Source of the DNA: JAHHLP01 sp041609895
GTDB taxonomy: Bacteria; Bacteroidota; Rhodothermia; Rhodothermales; JABDKH01
Direction: 5' to 3'
DNA: 21,429 nt
NCBI GenBank assembly: GCA_041609895.1
Contig: JBFIPX010000039.1
Location: forward strand, 1 to 21,429
How positions within the stretch are numbered: the stretch's first letter is position 1; each line of letters starts with the position of its first letter. The translations under genes and the position numbers were made by a program. The notes under the pieces were generated by a model. The model did not search any database, was not told the DNA's origin, and saw only the letters and a list, made by a program, of their open reading frames with translations. This document shows positions 7,435-15,071 of the stretch, in pieces.

Positions 7435-8238
7435 TCATTGACCGACACGACCTTTCATTGGCGAGGACGCCTGCGCATAGAAACGCCGTGGAATGCGGCC
7501 GGCCAAAAACGCTCTTCGACCTGCCTCAACCGCGAGCTTCATCGCGGCTGCCATCTCCACCGGGTGCTTCGCTTTGGAAACAGACGTGTTGAGCAGCACA
7601 CCTTCATATCCCAGTTCCATGGCGCGCGCTGCATCACTTGCGGTGCCGATCCCCGCGTCGACAATGAGGGGCACGCCCTGCACAAGCTCCCGAATCAGCT
7701 GCAGGTTGTAGGGATTGACGATGCCCATGCCGCTGCCGATCGGCGACGCGAGAGGCATCACGGCGGCGCACCCGAGGTCGGCCAGCTTGCGGCAGGTCAC
7801 CGGATCGTCGTTCGCGTATGCGAGTACAGTGAAACCGTCATCGATGAGGGACTTCGCCGCCTTCAACAGCTGCTCCACATCGGGCATCAAGGTCTCGTCG
7901 TCGCCTATCACTTCAAGCTTGATGAGGTCGGTCTCCAACGCCTCCCTTGCCAGCTGAGCCACAAGCACAGCCTCGGTGGCCGTATAACAACCGGCGGTAT
8001 TGGGCAGCAGTTGAAAATCACGTCCGCCAAGCAAGTCGAGAAAGCTTCCTTCGGACTGGTCTGTGAGATTGAAGCGCCGGATGGCGACGGTCACAAGCTC
8101 CGATCCGGAGGCTTCCAGTGCTTGCAACATCAGGTGTGGATTCGGGTAGCCGCTCGTACCCATCAGAAGGCGGGACCCAAGCGTCAGTGGCCCGATATGC
8201 AGGGCGTCAGATATTTCTGTTGCGACCGGTTCTGCCAT
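7435..8238 (-). CDS. thiG: Thiazole synthase
   Basis: The product has 267 residues, a (beta/alpha)8 protein of usual ThiG length. It contains SRLLMGTSGYPN near the start, the NTAGCYTATEAV segment (about 80-91), the Schiff-base lysine K107 in DLIKLEVIGDDETLMPD, the PIGSGMGI phosphate loop and DAGIGTASDAARAMELGYEGVLLNTSVSKA. ThiG condenses 1-deoxyxylulose 5-phosphate, dehydroglycine and sulfur from ThiS-thiocarboxylate to the thiazole tautomer. The substrate partners are encoded by thiS and thiO just upstream. The gap from thiS is 103 bases, with no clear promoter or terminator, and the gap to the next gene is 59 bases. Confidence 0.97.
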   Translation of the reverse strand: MAEPVATEISDALHIGPLTLGSRLLMGTSGYPNPHLMLQALEASGSELVTVAIRRFNLTDQSEGSFLDLLGGRDFQLLPNTAGCYTATEAVLVAQLAREALETDLIKLEVIGDDETLMPDVEQLLKAAKSLIDDGFTVLAYANDDPVTCRKLADLGCAAVMPLASPIGSGMGIVNPYNLQLIRELVQGVPLIVDAGIGTASDAARAMELGYEGVLLNTSVSKAKHPVEMAAAMKLAVEAGRRAFLAGRIPRRFYAQASSPMKGRVGQ

Positions 8239-8341
8239 CAGTCATCAGTGTTTCAGCGAAAATACTACTCGGGGGACAAACGAACGCGGGATGTGCGGGT
8301 CGGACACACGCCACCCACGCGAAGCCGTGGCCGAGGGTTCG

Positions 8342-8566
8342 TCATCCACCCTGTTTGGCAGTAACGATTTCAATACGGTCTCCGGGCCTGATCTGCGTGG
8401 TATCCCAAGCCTCGCGGCGAACCACCTCGTCATTGAGCGCAACGGCTACCCCTCTTGCCGCGTCGGGACGGAGACCGATCGTCGATAGGAACTCCGCGAG
8501 CAGCAGTGCACCACTGAGCTCTTGCTCCTCTCCGTTCACCATCACTGTGCTCGCGTTTGTCTTCAT
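8342..8566 (-). CDS. thiS: Sulfur carrier protein ThiS
   Basis: The product has 74 residues from ATG 8566, chosen because GAGG sits 7 bases upstream and the frame above it is not protein-like. It is a ubiquitin-like beta-grasp: MVNGEEQEL at the start, ALNDEVVRREAW in the middle, IRPGDRIEIVTAKQGG at the end. The essential C-terminal Gly-Gly, adenylated and thiocarboxylated to deliver sulfur to ThiG, is present. The adenylyltransferase ThiF is not in this window. It lies between thiO (51 bases upstream) and thiG. Confidence 0.95.
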   Translation of the reverse strand: MKTNASTVMVNGEEQELSGALLLAEFLSTIGLRPDAARGVAVALNDEVVRREAWDTTQIRPGDRIEIVTAKQGG

Positions 8567-8617
8567 ACGACATCCTCGAAGCTCCGTCGAGACGTTCCCT
8601 TTTGTGATCGAAATCAC

Positions 8618-9742
8618 CTATGAATCCATTACCAGGCGCGAAGGTGAAAACGGGGCGATCCATGGCGAGGTTTCGCCTTCGAGAACGAGCTTCGTAATCT
8701 CCTCGGCTGTGATTGGCGTCAGTAGGATTCCGTGCCTGTAGTGACCCGTCGCGACTATCACGTTTTCCGCCGCCTTACCCAGCAGCGGACGGTGGTCGGT
8801 ACTCGCCGGCCGCAATCCCGCCCACTGATCGACGATAGGCAGGTCATAGATCCCCGGCACAATCTCCCATGCCCCTTCCAGAATCTCGTAGAGCCCTCCC
8901 GCCGTAACCGACGTGTCGAAGCCCATCTCCTCGCTCGTCGCACCAACGAGCAGGCGACCATCGGACTTGGGAGCGAGATAGGCGTGCGGTCCACGAATAA
9001 CATGGGAAAGGCCGAACGGCGGGATCATCTCCAGCTGGACCATCTGACCTTTGACCGGCCGAACCCCGACCGCTTCACGCGGAACTCCCCTAATGCGTTG
9101 CGACCATGCGCCGGCCGCAAGGACGACAACAGCCGCTTCAACATGTTCGCCGTCACTCAAGACGACCGACGGCCCGCGACCAGGTACCACCTCGTCCACC
9201 ACCGACTTTTCGCGAAGCTCGCCACCCGCTCGGCCAAACGCCTCCACGAGCGCGTTTACCAGCGCCCGGTTGTCGACTTGACGGTCATTCCGCGACAGCA
9301 CGGCGCCAGCAAGGCGTGGCGCCAGAAACGGCTCAACTTCCAGCGCCTCCTGCCCGTCCAGCCACTGAACGTCGAGACCCTCCTCAACCTGAAACTGATA
9401 TACCCGACGAAGCGCCTCAGCGCTGTCCGGGTCGTCGGCGACCGCCAACGTCTCTTCCGTCCGAAGGTCCAGATCAACTCCTGACGCATCGGAGAGCTTA
9501 CTTGCAAAAAGGGACCACCGTCGTAGACTCTCTCGACTGAGCCGGTAAACGTCCATCTCCTCGAAGCCGATCTCGGCATCAGCCGCGAGCATTCCAGCAG
9601 CAAGCCAAGAGGTCCCACGACCCGCAACGCCGCGTTCCAGGATAACGACCCGAAGCCCCGCCTCCGCAATCAACCACCCGATCGATAGGCCAATTACACC
9701 AGCTCCCACGATGACCACCGGCTTGTCGTGCTGTGTTACCAC
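8618..9742 (-). CDS. thiO: Glycine oxidase ThiO
   Basis: The product has 374 residues from GTG 9742, chosen because GAGG lies 5 bases upstream and the protein then starts just before the FAD strand; the frame extends to 9826 but that would overlap the divergent gene. The N-terminal Rossmann motif VVIVGAGVIGLSIGWLIAE is followed by VILERGVAGRGTSWLAAGML. The C-terminal GHYRHGILLTPITAEEI is the usual ThiO signature. ThiO is a flavoenzyme of the DAO family that oxidises glycine to the imine used by ThiG, with oxygen as acceptor, so this thiamin route is aerobic (ThiO rather than the radical-SAM ThiH). It is the first gene of the thiamin cluster. No TPP riboswitch is seen in the 77 bases before it. 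Confidence 0.95.
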   Translation of the reverse strand: MVTQHDKPVVIVGAGVIGLSIGWLIAEAGLRVVILERGVAGRGTSWLAAGMLAADAEIGFEEMDVYRLSRESLRRWSLFASKLSDASGVDLDLRTEETLAVADDPDSAEALRRVYQFQVEEGLDVQWLDGQEALEVEPFLAPRLAGAVLSRNDRQVDNRALVNALVEAFGRAGGELREKSVVDEVVPGRGPSVVLSDGEHVEAAVVVLAAGAWSQRIRGVPREAVGVRPVKGQMVQLEMIPPFGLSHVIRGPHAYLAPKSDGRLLVGATSEEMGFDTSVTAGGLYEILEGAWEIVPGIYDLPIVDQWAGLRPASTDHRPLLGKAAENVIVATGHYRHGILLTPITAEEITKLVLEGETSPWIAPFSPSRLVMDS

Positions 9743-9819
9743 ATCATCCTCATTTGTCCTTGCTGCAAGTCCGGAGTCAAAGGCATTGACCACGACGTCC
9801 GTGTTGCCGAGGTTGTGAC
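9743..9819. promoter_or_regulatory. Shared divergent promoter region of thiO and a DAO oxidoreductase
   Basis: These 77 bases separate thiO (minus) from the flavoenzyme at 9820 (plus) and must hold both promoters, or promoters that reach into the opposite gene. I see no convincing -33/-7 pair of the Bacteroidota type. The conserved parts of a TPP riboswitch (CTGAGA, ACCTGA) are absent in the thiO direction. The only visible signal is GAGG in front of thiO. Confidence 0.35.
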
Positions 9820-10899
9820 ATGTCAACGACCTACGACATCGTCATCGTCGGCGCCGGCCTTGCCGGAGTATGTGCAGCATTACACCTCTCGTCCCGCGAA
9901 AGGATTCTCCTTCTCGAGGCTGGAGACTTTCCACAGGGTGCGTCCGCAATTGCGGCCGGACTCGTCAACCCCTTCATGGGACGAAAAGGGCGTCCGGTTT
10001 GGCGACATAGAGAAGCACTCGACGCGCTGAATGACACCTTCGCGCTAGCAGAGGCATCCGACCTTTTTGACAGATCCGGTGTATTTCGCCCGGCGGCCGA
10101 CCAAGAACAGGCCGACTACTTCGTTCACGCCGGCGAGACGAGCGCCGGTTGCCGATTCGTAAGGGAGGGTGAGGCTGCTGAGCGCTGGCCGGACGTGCGC
10201 GCGCCGCTGGGCGGCCTGCTGGTTTCTATAGGGGGAGCGGTTGACACGCCGTCCTTCCTTGAGGCCGCGATCAATGCGTTGCAGGGCGCCGGCGTCGAAT
10301 ACCGAAACGCTTGCCCGGTCCAAAGTGTTAGGCAGCAGCATGAGCGAGTCGAGTTCCGGATCGATGGAGCTGAAACTCTTGTTGCGAATCAGATCATCCT
10401 TGCCACCGGTGCTGGACTTGGACGCATCGACGGGATACCGCCTTTGAATCTACACCTGGTTAAAGGACAGACCGTCACGATCGATCGGACCAGGACGCCC
10501 TACTTCCAGTCTGACATCCCCCATCTTGCCGGCCGCGGATACGTGGTGTCGGAGAGATCCCGTTTCACGGTCGGCAGCAGTTACCAGCACGATTTCGCGG
10601 ATCTTGCGCCGAACACGCGGGCATCCGAAGAGATTCTCGATAGAGCACGAGCAAACCTCCCATTACTGGAATCACATGACGAGATGAAAGAGGTCGCCGG
10701 CATTCGGGTCAACGTCCCCGGCACGAGGCTGCCCATGGTGGGTCCGATTCCGGGTGCTGCCTGCGTCTGGGTTTTCACAGGCCTCGGATCGAAGGGTCTA
10801 TTGATGGCTCCGCTCATTGCAAAACACCTCCTCGCGTACCTCGACAACCCCGGAATCATTCCAGTGCAGACGAGGGTGGCCGAACTCACCGCGGGATGA
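9820..10899 (+). CDS. FAD-dependent oxidoreductase, DAO family
   Basis: The product has 359 residues. The FAD-binding GxGxxG is at residues 11-16 (DIVIVGAGLAGVCAALHL), followed by the acidic end of strand 2 (LLLEAGD), SAIAAGLVNPFMGRKGRPVW, a mid-chain ATGAGLG and a C-terminal FTGLGSKGLLMAPLIAKHL. The last block and the VNPFMGRK motif resemble the C-terminal oxidase part of MnmC and a Bacteroidota group annotated only as FAD-binding oxidoreductase. It is smaller than MnmC and lacks the methyltransferase part, so the substrate is probably a secondary amine or amino acid but is not known. It is divergent from thiO, which belongs to the same superfamily. A role in thiamin metabolism is possible but unproven. 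The start at ATG 9820 puts the Rossmann strand directly at the N-terminus. Confidence 0.8.
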   Translation: MSTTYDIVIVGAGLAGVCAALHLSSRERILLLEAGDFPQGASAIAAGLVNPFMGRKGRPVWRHREALDALNDTFALAEASDLFDRSGVFRPAADQEQADYFVHAGETSAGCRFVREGEAAERWPDVRAPLGGLLVSIGGAVDTPSFLEAAINALQGAGVEYRNACPVQSVRQQHERVEFRIDGAETLVANQIILATGAGLGRIDGIPPLNLHLVKGQTVTIDRTRTPYFQSDIPHLAGRGYVVSERSRFTVGSSYQHDFADLAPNTRASEEILDRARANLPLLESHDEMKEVAGIRVNVPGTRLPMVGPIPGAACVWVFTGLGSKGLLMAPLIAKHLLAYLDNPGIIPVQTRVAELTAG

Positions 10900-11170
10900 T
10901 CTACTTGGGTGTTTCCGCGTGTGGAGTATCTGCGACCGATCTTCACGGCGGACCCGCCGACCGCTTCCGCGTAGTGCGACCCATTCCGACAATGCGGTGT
11001 GTTACATTCCACAAAACTTGACCTCGGCAGACCCACCGTCGATTGTCCTTCGCAAGGCGGATTCGTACCTTCAGAAGCTACGATTGAGCCGATTTGTCTC
11101 ATTTTCCCGCTTCGGCTCGACGGGTACTTAATTGGCTAATTGACGCTCTTCTACAGGAGGTTTAGATATC
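10900..11170 (+). promoter_or_regulatory. Leader and putative promoter region of fbaB
   Basis: These 271 bases before fbaB contain no gene. A candidate Bacteroidota-type promoter is TTG (11043-11045), a 20-base spacer, then TACCTTCA (11066-11073), a partial match to TAnnTTTG. An inverted repeat GAGCCGA / TCGGCTC (11086-11092 and 11112-11118, 19-base loop) lies in the would-be leader and could be an operator or RNA hairpin. AGGAGG at 11155-11160, 10 bases before ATG 11171, is an unusually strong ribosome site for this window. Confidence 0.4.
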
Positions 11171-12250
11171 ATGGCAGAAGTAACCACCTCAGCGATCGCC
11201 GACATCCTTGGCGACAAGGCCGGATACCTGCTGGATCACCAGTGCAAGACCATTTCGAAGGATGACCTCGAACTGCCGGGCCCGGATTTCGTCGACCGTG
11301 TGTTCGCGATGTCCGATCGCAATACGCAGACGCTCCGATCGCTGCAACAGCTGTTCGGCCACGGCCGACTAGGCGGCACCGGCTTCCTCTCCATACTGCC
11401 GGTCGACCAAGGGATCGAACACTCTGCGGGCGCGTCCTTCGCCAAGAATCCCGCATACTTCGACCCGGCAAACATTGTCGAGCTGGCAATCGAAGGCGGT
11501 TGCAACGGTGTTGCATCCACCTTTGGCGTTCTCGGGCTCGTCGCACGCACGTACGCACACAAGATTCCGTTCATCCTCAAGTTCAACCACAACGAACTGC
11601 TCACGTATCCGAATACATTTGATCAGATCATGTTTGCACAGGTCGAGGACGCGTGGAACATGGGATGCGTTGCCGTCGGCGCGACGATCTATTTTGGATC
11701 GGCGGAATCAGGTCGGCAGATTCAGGAGGTCTCCCAGGCCTTCTCGCACGCGCACGAACTCGGCATGGGTACGATCCTCTGGTGCTACATGCGCAACAGC
11801 GGCTTCAAGGTGAACGGCACGAACCACGAGTCGAGTGCTGACCTTACGGGACAGGCCAACCATATCGGCGCGACGATCGAGGCCGACATCCTCAAGCAGA
11901 AGCAGCCCACGCAGACGGGCGGCTACAAAGCCCTCAACACCGGCAACTCGAGCTATGGCAAGCTCGACGAACGCATCTACACGGACCTAAGCAGCGATCA
12001 TCCGATCGACCTGACGCGGTACCAGGTGGCCAACGGCTACATGGGCAAGATCGGACTGATCAACTCAGGCGGCGCTTCTGGTTCGAACGATCTGCAGCAG
12101 GCTGTTCAGACCGCGGTGATCAACAAGCGCGCGGGCGGAACAGGGCTTATCTCCGGTCGGAAGGCATTCCAACGCCCGATGAAGGAAGGCGTCCAGATCC
12201 TGAACGCGATTCAGGACGTGTATCTGAATGATGAGGTGACGGTGGCATAG
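11171..12250 (+). CDS. fbaB: Class I fructose-bisphosphate aldolase (FbaB/DhnA type)
   Basis: The product has 359 residues and is recognisably colinear with E. coli FbaB: LPVDQGIEHSAGASF, YFDPANIVELAIEGGCN, LKFNHNELLTYPN, VAVGATIYFGS, NSGFK, SADLTGQANH, the segment ADILKQK with the likely Schiff-base Lys at 242, then GLINSGGASG and NKRAGGTGLISGRKAF. It catalyses the reversible cleavage of fructose 1,6-bisphosphate to DHAP and glyceraldehyde 3-phosphate in the cytoplasm, without metal. The consensus AGGAGG ribosome site and clean start suggest high expression, which fits glycolysis/gluconeogenesis. It stands alone. The convergent aminotransferase begins its stop 80 bases downstream, with a strong palindrome between them. 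Confidence 0.97.
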   Translation: MAEVTTSAIADILGDKAGYLLDHQCKTISKDDLELPGPDFVDRVFAMSDRNTQTLRSLQQLFGHGRLGGTGFLSILPVDQGIEHSAGASFAKNPAYFDPANIVELAIEGGCNGVASTFGVLGLVARTYAHKIPFILKFNHNELLTYPNTFDQIMFAQVEDAWNMGCVAVGATIYFGSAESGRQIQEVSQAFSHAHELGMGTILWCYMRNSGFKVNGTNHESSADLTGQANHIGATIEADILKQKQPTQTGGYKALNTGNSSYGKLDERIYTDLSSDHPIDLTRYQVANGYMGKIGLINSGGASGSNDLQQAVQTAVINKRAGGTGLISGRKAFQRPMKEGVQILNAIQDVYLNDEVTVA

Positions 12251-12274
12251 GGGTCGACGGGCCGGCCAAGCATC

Positions 12275-12325
12275 GTCATGCCCGCGGCCTGTCCCCGCGA
12301 AAGCGGGGAAAGCGGGCATCCATGC
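12275..12325. terminator. REP-like palindrome acting as a likely bidirectional terminator
   Basis: The outer stem is TGCCCGC / GCGGGCA (12279-12285 and 12312-12318). The inner perfect stem is CCCCGC-GAAA-GCGGGG (12293-12308) with a stable GAAA tetraloop. It is framed by GTCATG and CATCCATG, the outline of dispersed palindromic repeats found in many bacteria (GTCATnCC...ATCCATG). It sits between the convergent fbaB and aminotransferase genes, where it can stop transcription or protect 3' ends from either side. There is no run of Ts. Confidence 0.6.
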
Positions 12326-12329
12326 ACAC

Positions 12330-13631
12330 CTACCCCTTCTCCGGCAACCCCTCGCGAACCACTTCCTCCATCGCCTCCACGAACCGATCCAGCTCCTCGA
12401 TCGTCGTGTAAACACTCGGCGTAACGCGAATCCCCTCGAACTCGTCGTGCTTGATGGGGGTGACGATGATCCGGTGCTTCTTCCAGAGATGGTTGGTGAG
12501 ATCGCCTGGGTCGACACCCTCAATCTGCACGTTGGCGATCGCGCATGAAAACTCCGGCTTGAGGCTTGTGTGGAGTCGTACGCGGTCGTGCTCGAGAAGC
12601 CGGTTTGCCCAATAGTGTGTGAGGTACCGCAGTCGCTCCTCTTTGCGCTCGGACCCGATACCCTGATGGAACGTCAGCGACTCTGCAATTGCCAGGTAGT
12701 TCGCCGCAGGATGAGTTCCAATCTCCTCAAACTTACGGATGTCCTCTTCCTGTGTGTCGGCTGCGGCCTGCAGCGGCCAGAGATCTTTGATCTTTTCGCG
12801 ACGCACGTAGAGCATGCCAGTACCGATCGGCGCGAATAACCACTTGTGCAGGCTCGTCGCGTAGTAGTCGCAATCGAGCGCGGCGTGGTCAAACGTGAAG
12901 TGCGCAAACGAGTGCGCACCGTCGACGATGACCGGGATGCCACGACGCCGGCCGAGCTGAACGACTTCCTTCACCGGGAGGATCTGACCGGTGATGTTGA
13001 TGATGTGGCACATCAGGATCAGCCGGGTGCGCGGCGTAATGTTCTCTTCGAACAATCGGACGATCTCGCTCGGGTCCTCTGACGGCGTCGGTATCGAGAA
13101 CTGCTTTAGTACGATTCCTTCGCGGCGCTCCCGCTGCTTGAACGTGTTGATCATGCGCGGGTAGTCCTGGTTGGTGGTCAGGACTTCGTCGCCCGGCTTG
13201 AGGTCGAAGCCAAACTGGGCAATCTGCAATCCTTCGGAAGCGTTGCGCGTCAGCGCAATCTCTTCTGCATCACAGCCGAACATGCGTGCGAGCCTCGACC
13301 GAACGGTTTCGCGCTGCGGCTCGAGAATGCGCCACATCGTGTATACAGGCGCTTCGTTCGAGTAGTCGAGGTGCCGCTTCATCGCCTCCTGCGCGACCGC
13401 TGGAGCCGGACTCACGCCGCCATTGTTGAGGTTGACGAGCGTTCGGTCGACCGTAAACGATTGTTGGATCTCGTGCCAGAAGTCCTCGTCCGAAGCCAAT
13501 TGGACCGGCGATTCCGTTACGCCCCGCGTGATGCCGCCGATACGTAGCAATCCGTTCGGACTCAAGGAGGCGGTCGCAAAGACGGCAGCGGCCGGTCTGC
13601 CAATTGCCCCGAGAAAATGACGTCTATTCAT
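12330..13631 (-). CDS. Tat-exported class V aminotransferase (isopenicillin N epimerase-like)
   Basis: The product has 433 residues. The N-terminus MNRRHFLGAIG is a Tat signal (twin Arg at 3-4), so the folded PLP enzyme is predicted to be periplasmic. The class V fold is clear: LNNGGVSPAP (substrate/PLP entry), LTRNASEGLQIAQFG, TTNQDYPRM, VDGAHSF with D237 contacting the PLP pyridine, and the Schiff-base K263 in ATSLHKWLFAPIGTGML. These are the features of the isopenicillin-N-epimerase/cysteine-desulfurase-like group. No desulfurase Cys loop is seen, so amine transfer, epimerisation or lyase chemistry is more likely; the substrate is unknown. It is the last gene of a minus-strand operon with a symporter and a solute-binding protein, 44 bases after the latter. 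No clear Shine-Dalgarno is seen. Confidence 0.88.
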   Translation of the reverse strand: MNRRHFLGAIGRPAAAVFATASLSPNGLLRIGGITRGVTESPVQLASDEDFWHEIQQSFTVDRTLVNLNNGGVSPAPAVAQEAMKRHLDYSNEAPVYTMWRILEPQRETVRSRLARMFGCDAEEIALTRNASEGLQIAQFGFDLKPGDEVLTTNQDYPRMINTFKQRERREGIVLKQFSIPTPSEDPSEIVRLFEENITPRTRLILMCHIINITGQILPVKEVVQLGRRRGIPVIVDGAHSFAHFTFDHAALDCDYYATSLHKWLFAPIGTGMLYVRREKIKDLWPLQAAADTQEEDIRKFEEIGTHPAANYLAIAESLTFHQGIGSERKEERLRYLTHYWANRLLEHDRVRLHTSLKPEFSCAIANVQIEGVDPGDLTNHLWKKHRIIVTPIKHDEFEGIRVTPSVYTTIEELDRFVEAMEEVVREGLPEKG

Positions 13632-13675
13632 GGTTCATGGGCTGATTTCGATTCCCTCGGGAGGCCTGATTGCCG

Positions 13676-15067
13676 CTACCTGTTCTTTCGAAGTATGATT
13701 TGCAGCTCTCGCTGCAGCCTTCGCGCTGCCTCGGCCCCGGTCAAGTCGCCGCGGACGGTACGATGGAAAGCCTGGGCGATTCGAGGAGACATCTGCATGT
13801 AGAATGGGGACTCGGGTCGATTGCGTGCACTTTGGATGATGTTTTTGGCCAAGCCGACAACCGGCATGACCGATTCAATCTCCGGATCTTCGTAGAGGCT
13901 TCGAAAGACGGGAAGAAATCCGCCTCTCGCCATCTGGATGCGCTGCTGCTCCGGAGCGGTCAGATAGCGTATAAATTGCCAGCCAGCATCCTTCTTACGC
14001 CCGGCGGATCGGCTATTGATCATCAGGTTCCAGCCGCCACGACAGCTGAAATGGTCCCGTCTTCCGGCAACTCGGGGCATGCCCGCGACGCCGACCTGTT
14101 CGGTTGCCAGTTTGCCGGGCCCGGTCACGATCGAACTGGCCGTGGGCCAGTTCCGCATGAAGACTGCCTCACCCGCAAGAAACGCCTGGCTGGTTTCGAT
14201 CTCGCGGTAACGCAACACATTCCGCGGCGCGAGGCCCTCAGCGACGAGCGCGCGCGCCATGTCGAGCCCCCGAGCTGACTCGGCGGAATCGGCAACCACG
14301 ATGTTGGGGTCGAGCACCGGTTGGCCAAAAGCACCGGCAACCGAGATGTTGCCGGTAAGAACGCGACCGCCGGCATTCCATATGAACTCCATGGCATTGG
14401 CCACGCCGCCTTCGTACTCCGCTCCCTGAAAGACAAAGCCGTACGGGATATCGTGGGCACGCATGACTTCGCGAGCGACTCGCATTAGCTCCTCCCAAGT
14501 CCGAGGGGGTTGGTCGACACCGACAGCGTCGAGCAGGTCGCGTCGATAGAAGAGCATCCCCGCATCGGTATACCACGGCACCCCCCACACGCGAAACCGG
14601 TACGCCGCCGACCTCAGCGCCGACTCCAGAAAGAGATCCGGGTCGTAGTCGTTATAGAAACGCCGCGATAGATCTTCCGCCCAGTCGTTGTTCGCAAAAG
14701 TGGCCGTCCAGACAACGTCCGAGCTGAAGACATCTATCTCCTCGCCATTGACCAGAAACTCGGACTCCAGTTGGCGGAAGTGCGCGTCGGAAGCTCGAGC
14801 CATCTCGCGGTAAACAACCTCCACATCCGACTGCGATCGGTTGAAGACGTCGATCAACGATCCAAGCGTGCCGGTGTCATCCGGGCCGGAGGCGAAAACG
14901 ATGCGGGTTGGCTCCGGCAAGACGGAAGCGAGGGCAGGCACCGGCGACGAGGCAAGTGTGACAACTGCCGCGCCACCGATTCGGACGAACGAGCGACGAT
15001 TCATCCGCGACGCGGTCCCGTCCAAGCTGGCCCGCAATGTTGCTATGTCGTTGCCGTTCGTTTTCAT
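13676..15067 (-). CDS. Extracellular solute-binding protein, family 1, Tat-exported
   Basis: The product has 463 residues from ATG 15067, four bases after the symporter stop; an alternative is ATG 15004, starting MNRRSF. A Tat signal is clear in either case (N-R24-R25-SF, hydrophobic stretch, cut after ALA). The mature part is a type-1 (sugar-type) binding protein: GTLGSLIDVFNRS, DVFSSDVVWTATFANNDW, WGVPWYTDAGMLFYRRDLL, PPRTWEELMRVAREV, AFLAGEAVFMRNWP, and GGWNLMINSRSAGRKKDAGW with FIRYLTAPEQQ. These are the regular landmarks of ABC trehalose/maltose-type proteins. No ABC permease or ATPase gene is in the window; the partner by position is an SSS symporter. There is no lipobox, so it is predicted to be soluble in the periplasm. 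The ligand is unknown; a sugar or polyol is the default for the family. Confidence 0.88.
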   Translation of the reverse strand: MKTNGNDIATLRASLDGTASRMNRRSFVRIGGAAVVTLASSPVPALASVLPEPTRIVFASGPDDTGTLGSLIDVFNRSQSDVEVVYREMARASDAHFRQLESEFLVNGEEIDVFSSDVVWTATFANNDWAEDLSRRFYNDYDPDLFLESALRSAAYRFRVWGVPWYTDAGMLFYRRDLLDAVGVDQPPRTWEELMRVAREVMRAHDIPYGFVFQGAEYEGGVANAMEFIWNAGGRVLTGNISVAGAFGQPVLDPNIVVADSAESARGLDMARALVAEGLAPRNVLRYREIETSQAFLAGEAVFMRNWPTASSIVTGPGKLATEQVGVAGMPRVAGRRDHFSCRGGWNLMINSRSAGRKKDAGWQFIRYLTAPEQQRIQMARGGFLPVFRSLYEDPEIESVMPVVGLAKNIIQSARNRPESPFYMQMSPRIAQAFHRTVRGDLTGAEAARRLQRELQIILRKNR

Positions 15068-15071
15068 CGTC

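Noticed and set aside
7438..8364. Plus-strand 308-codon frame opposite thiG
   Set aside because: It is the antisense shadow of thiG and thiS, which carry full family motifs.
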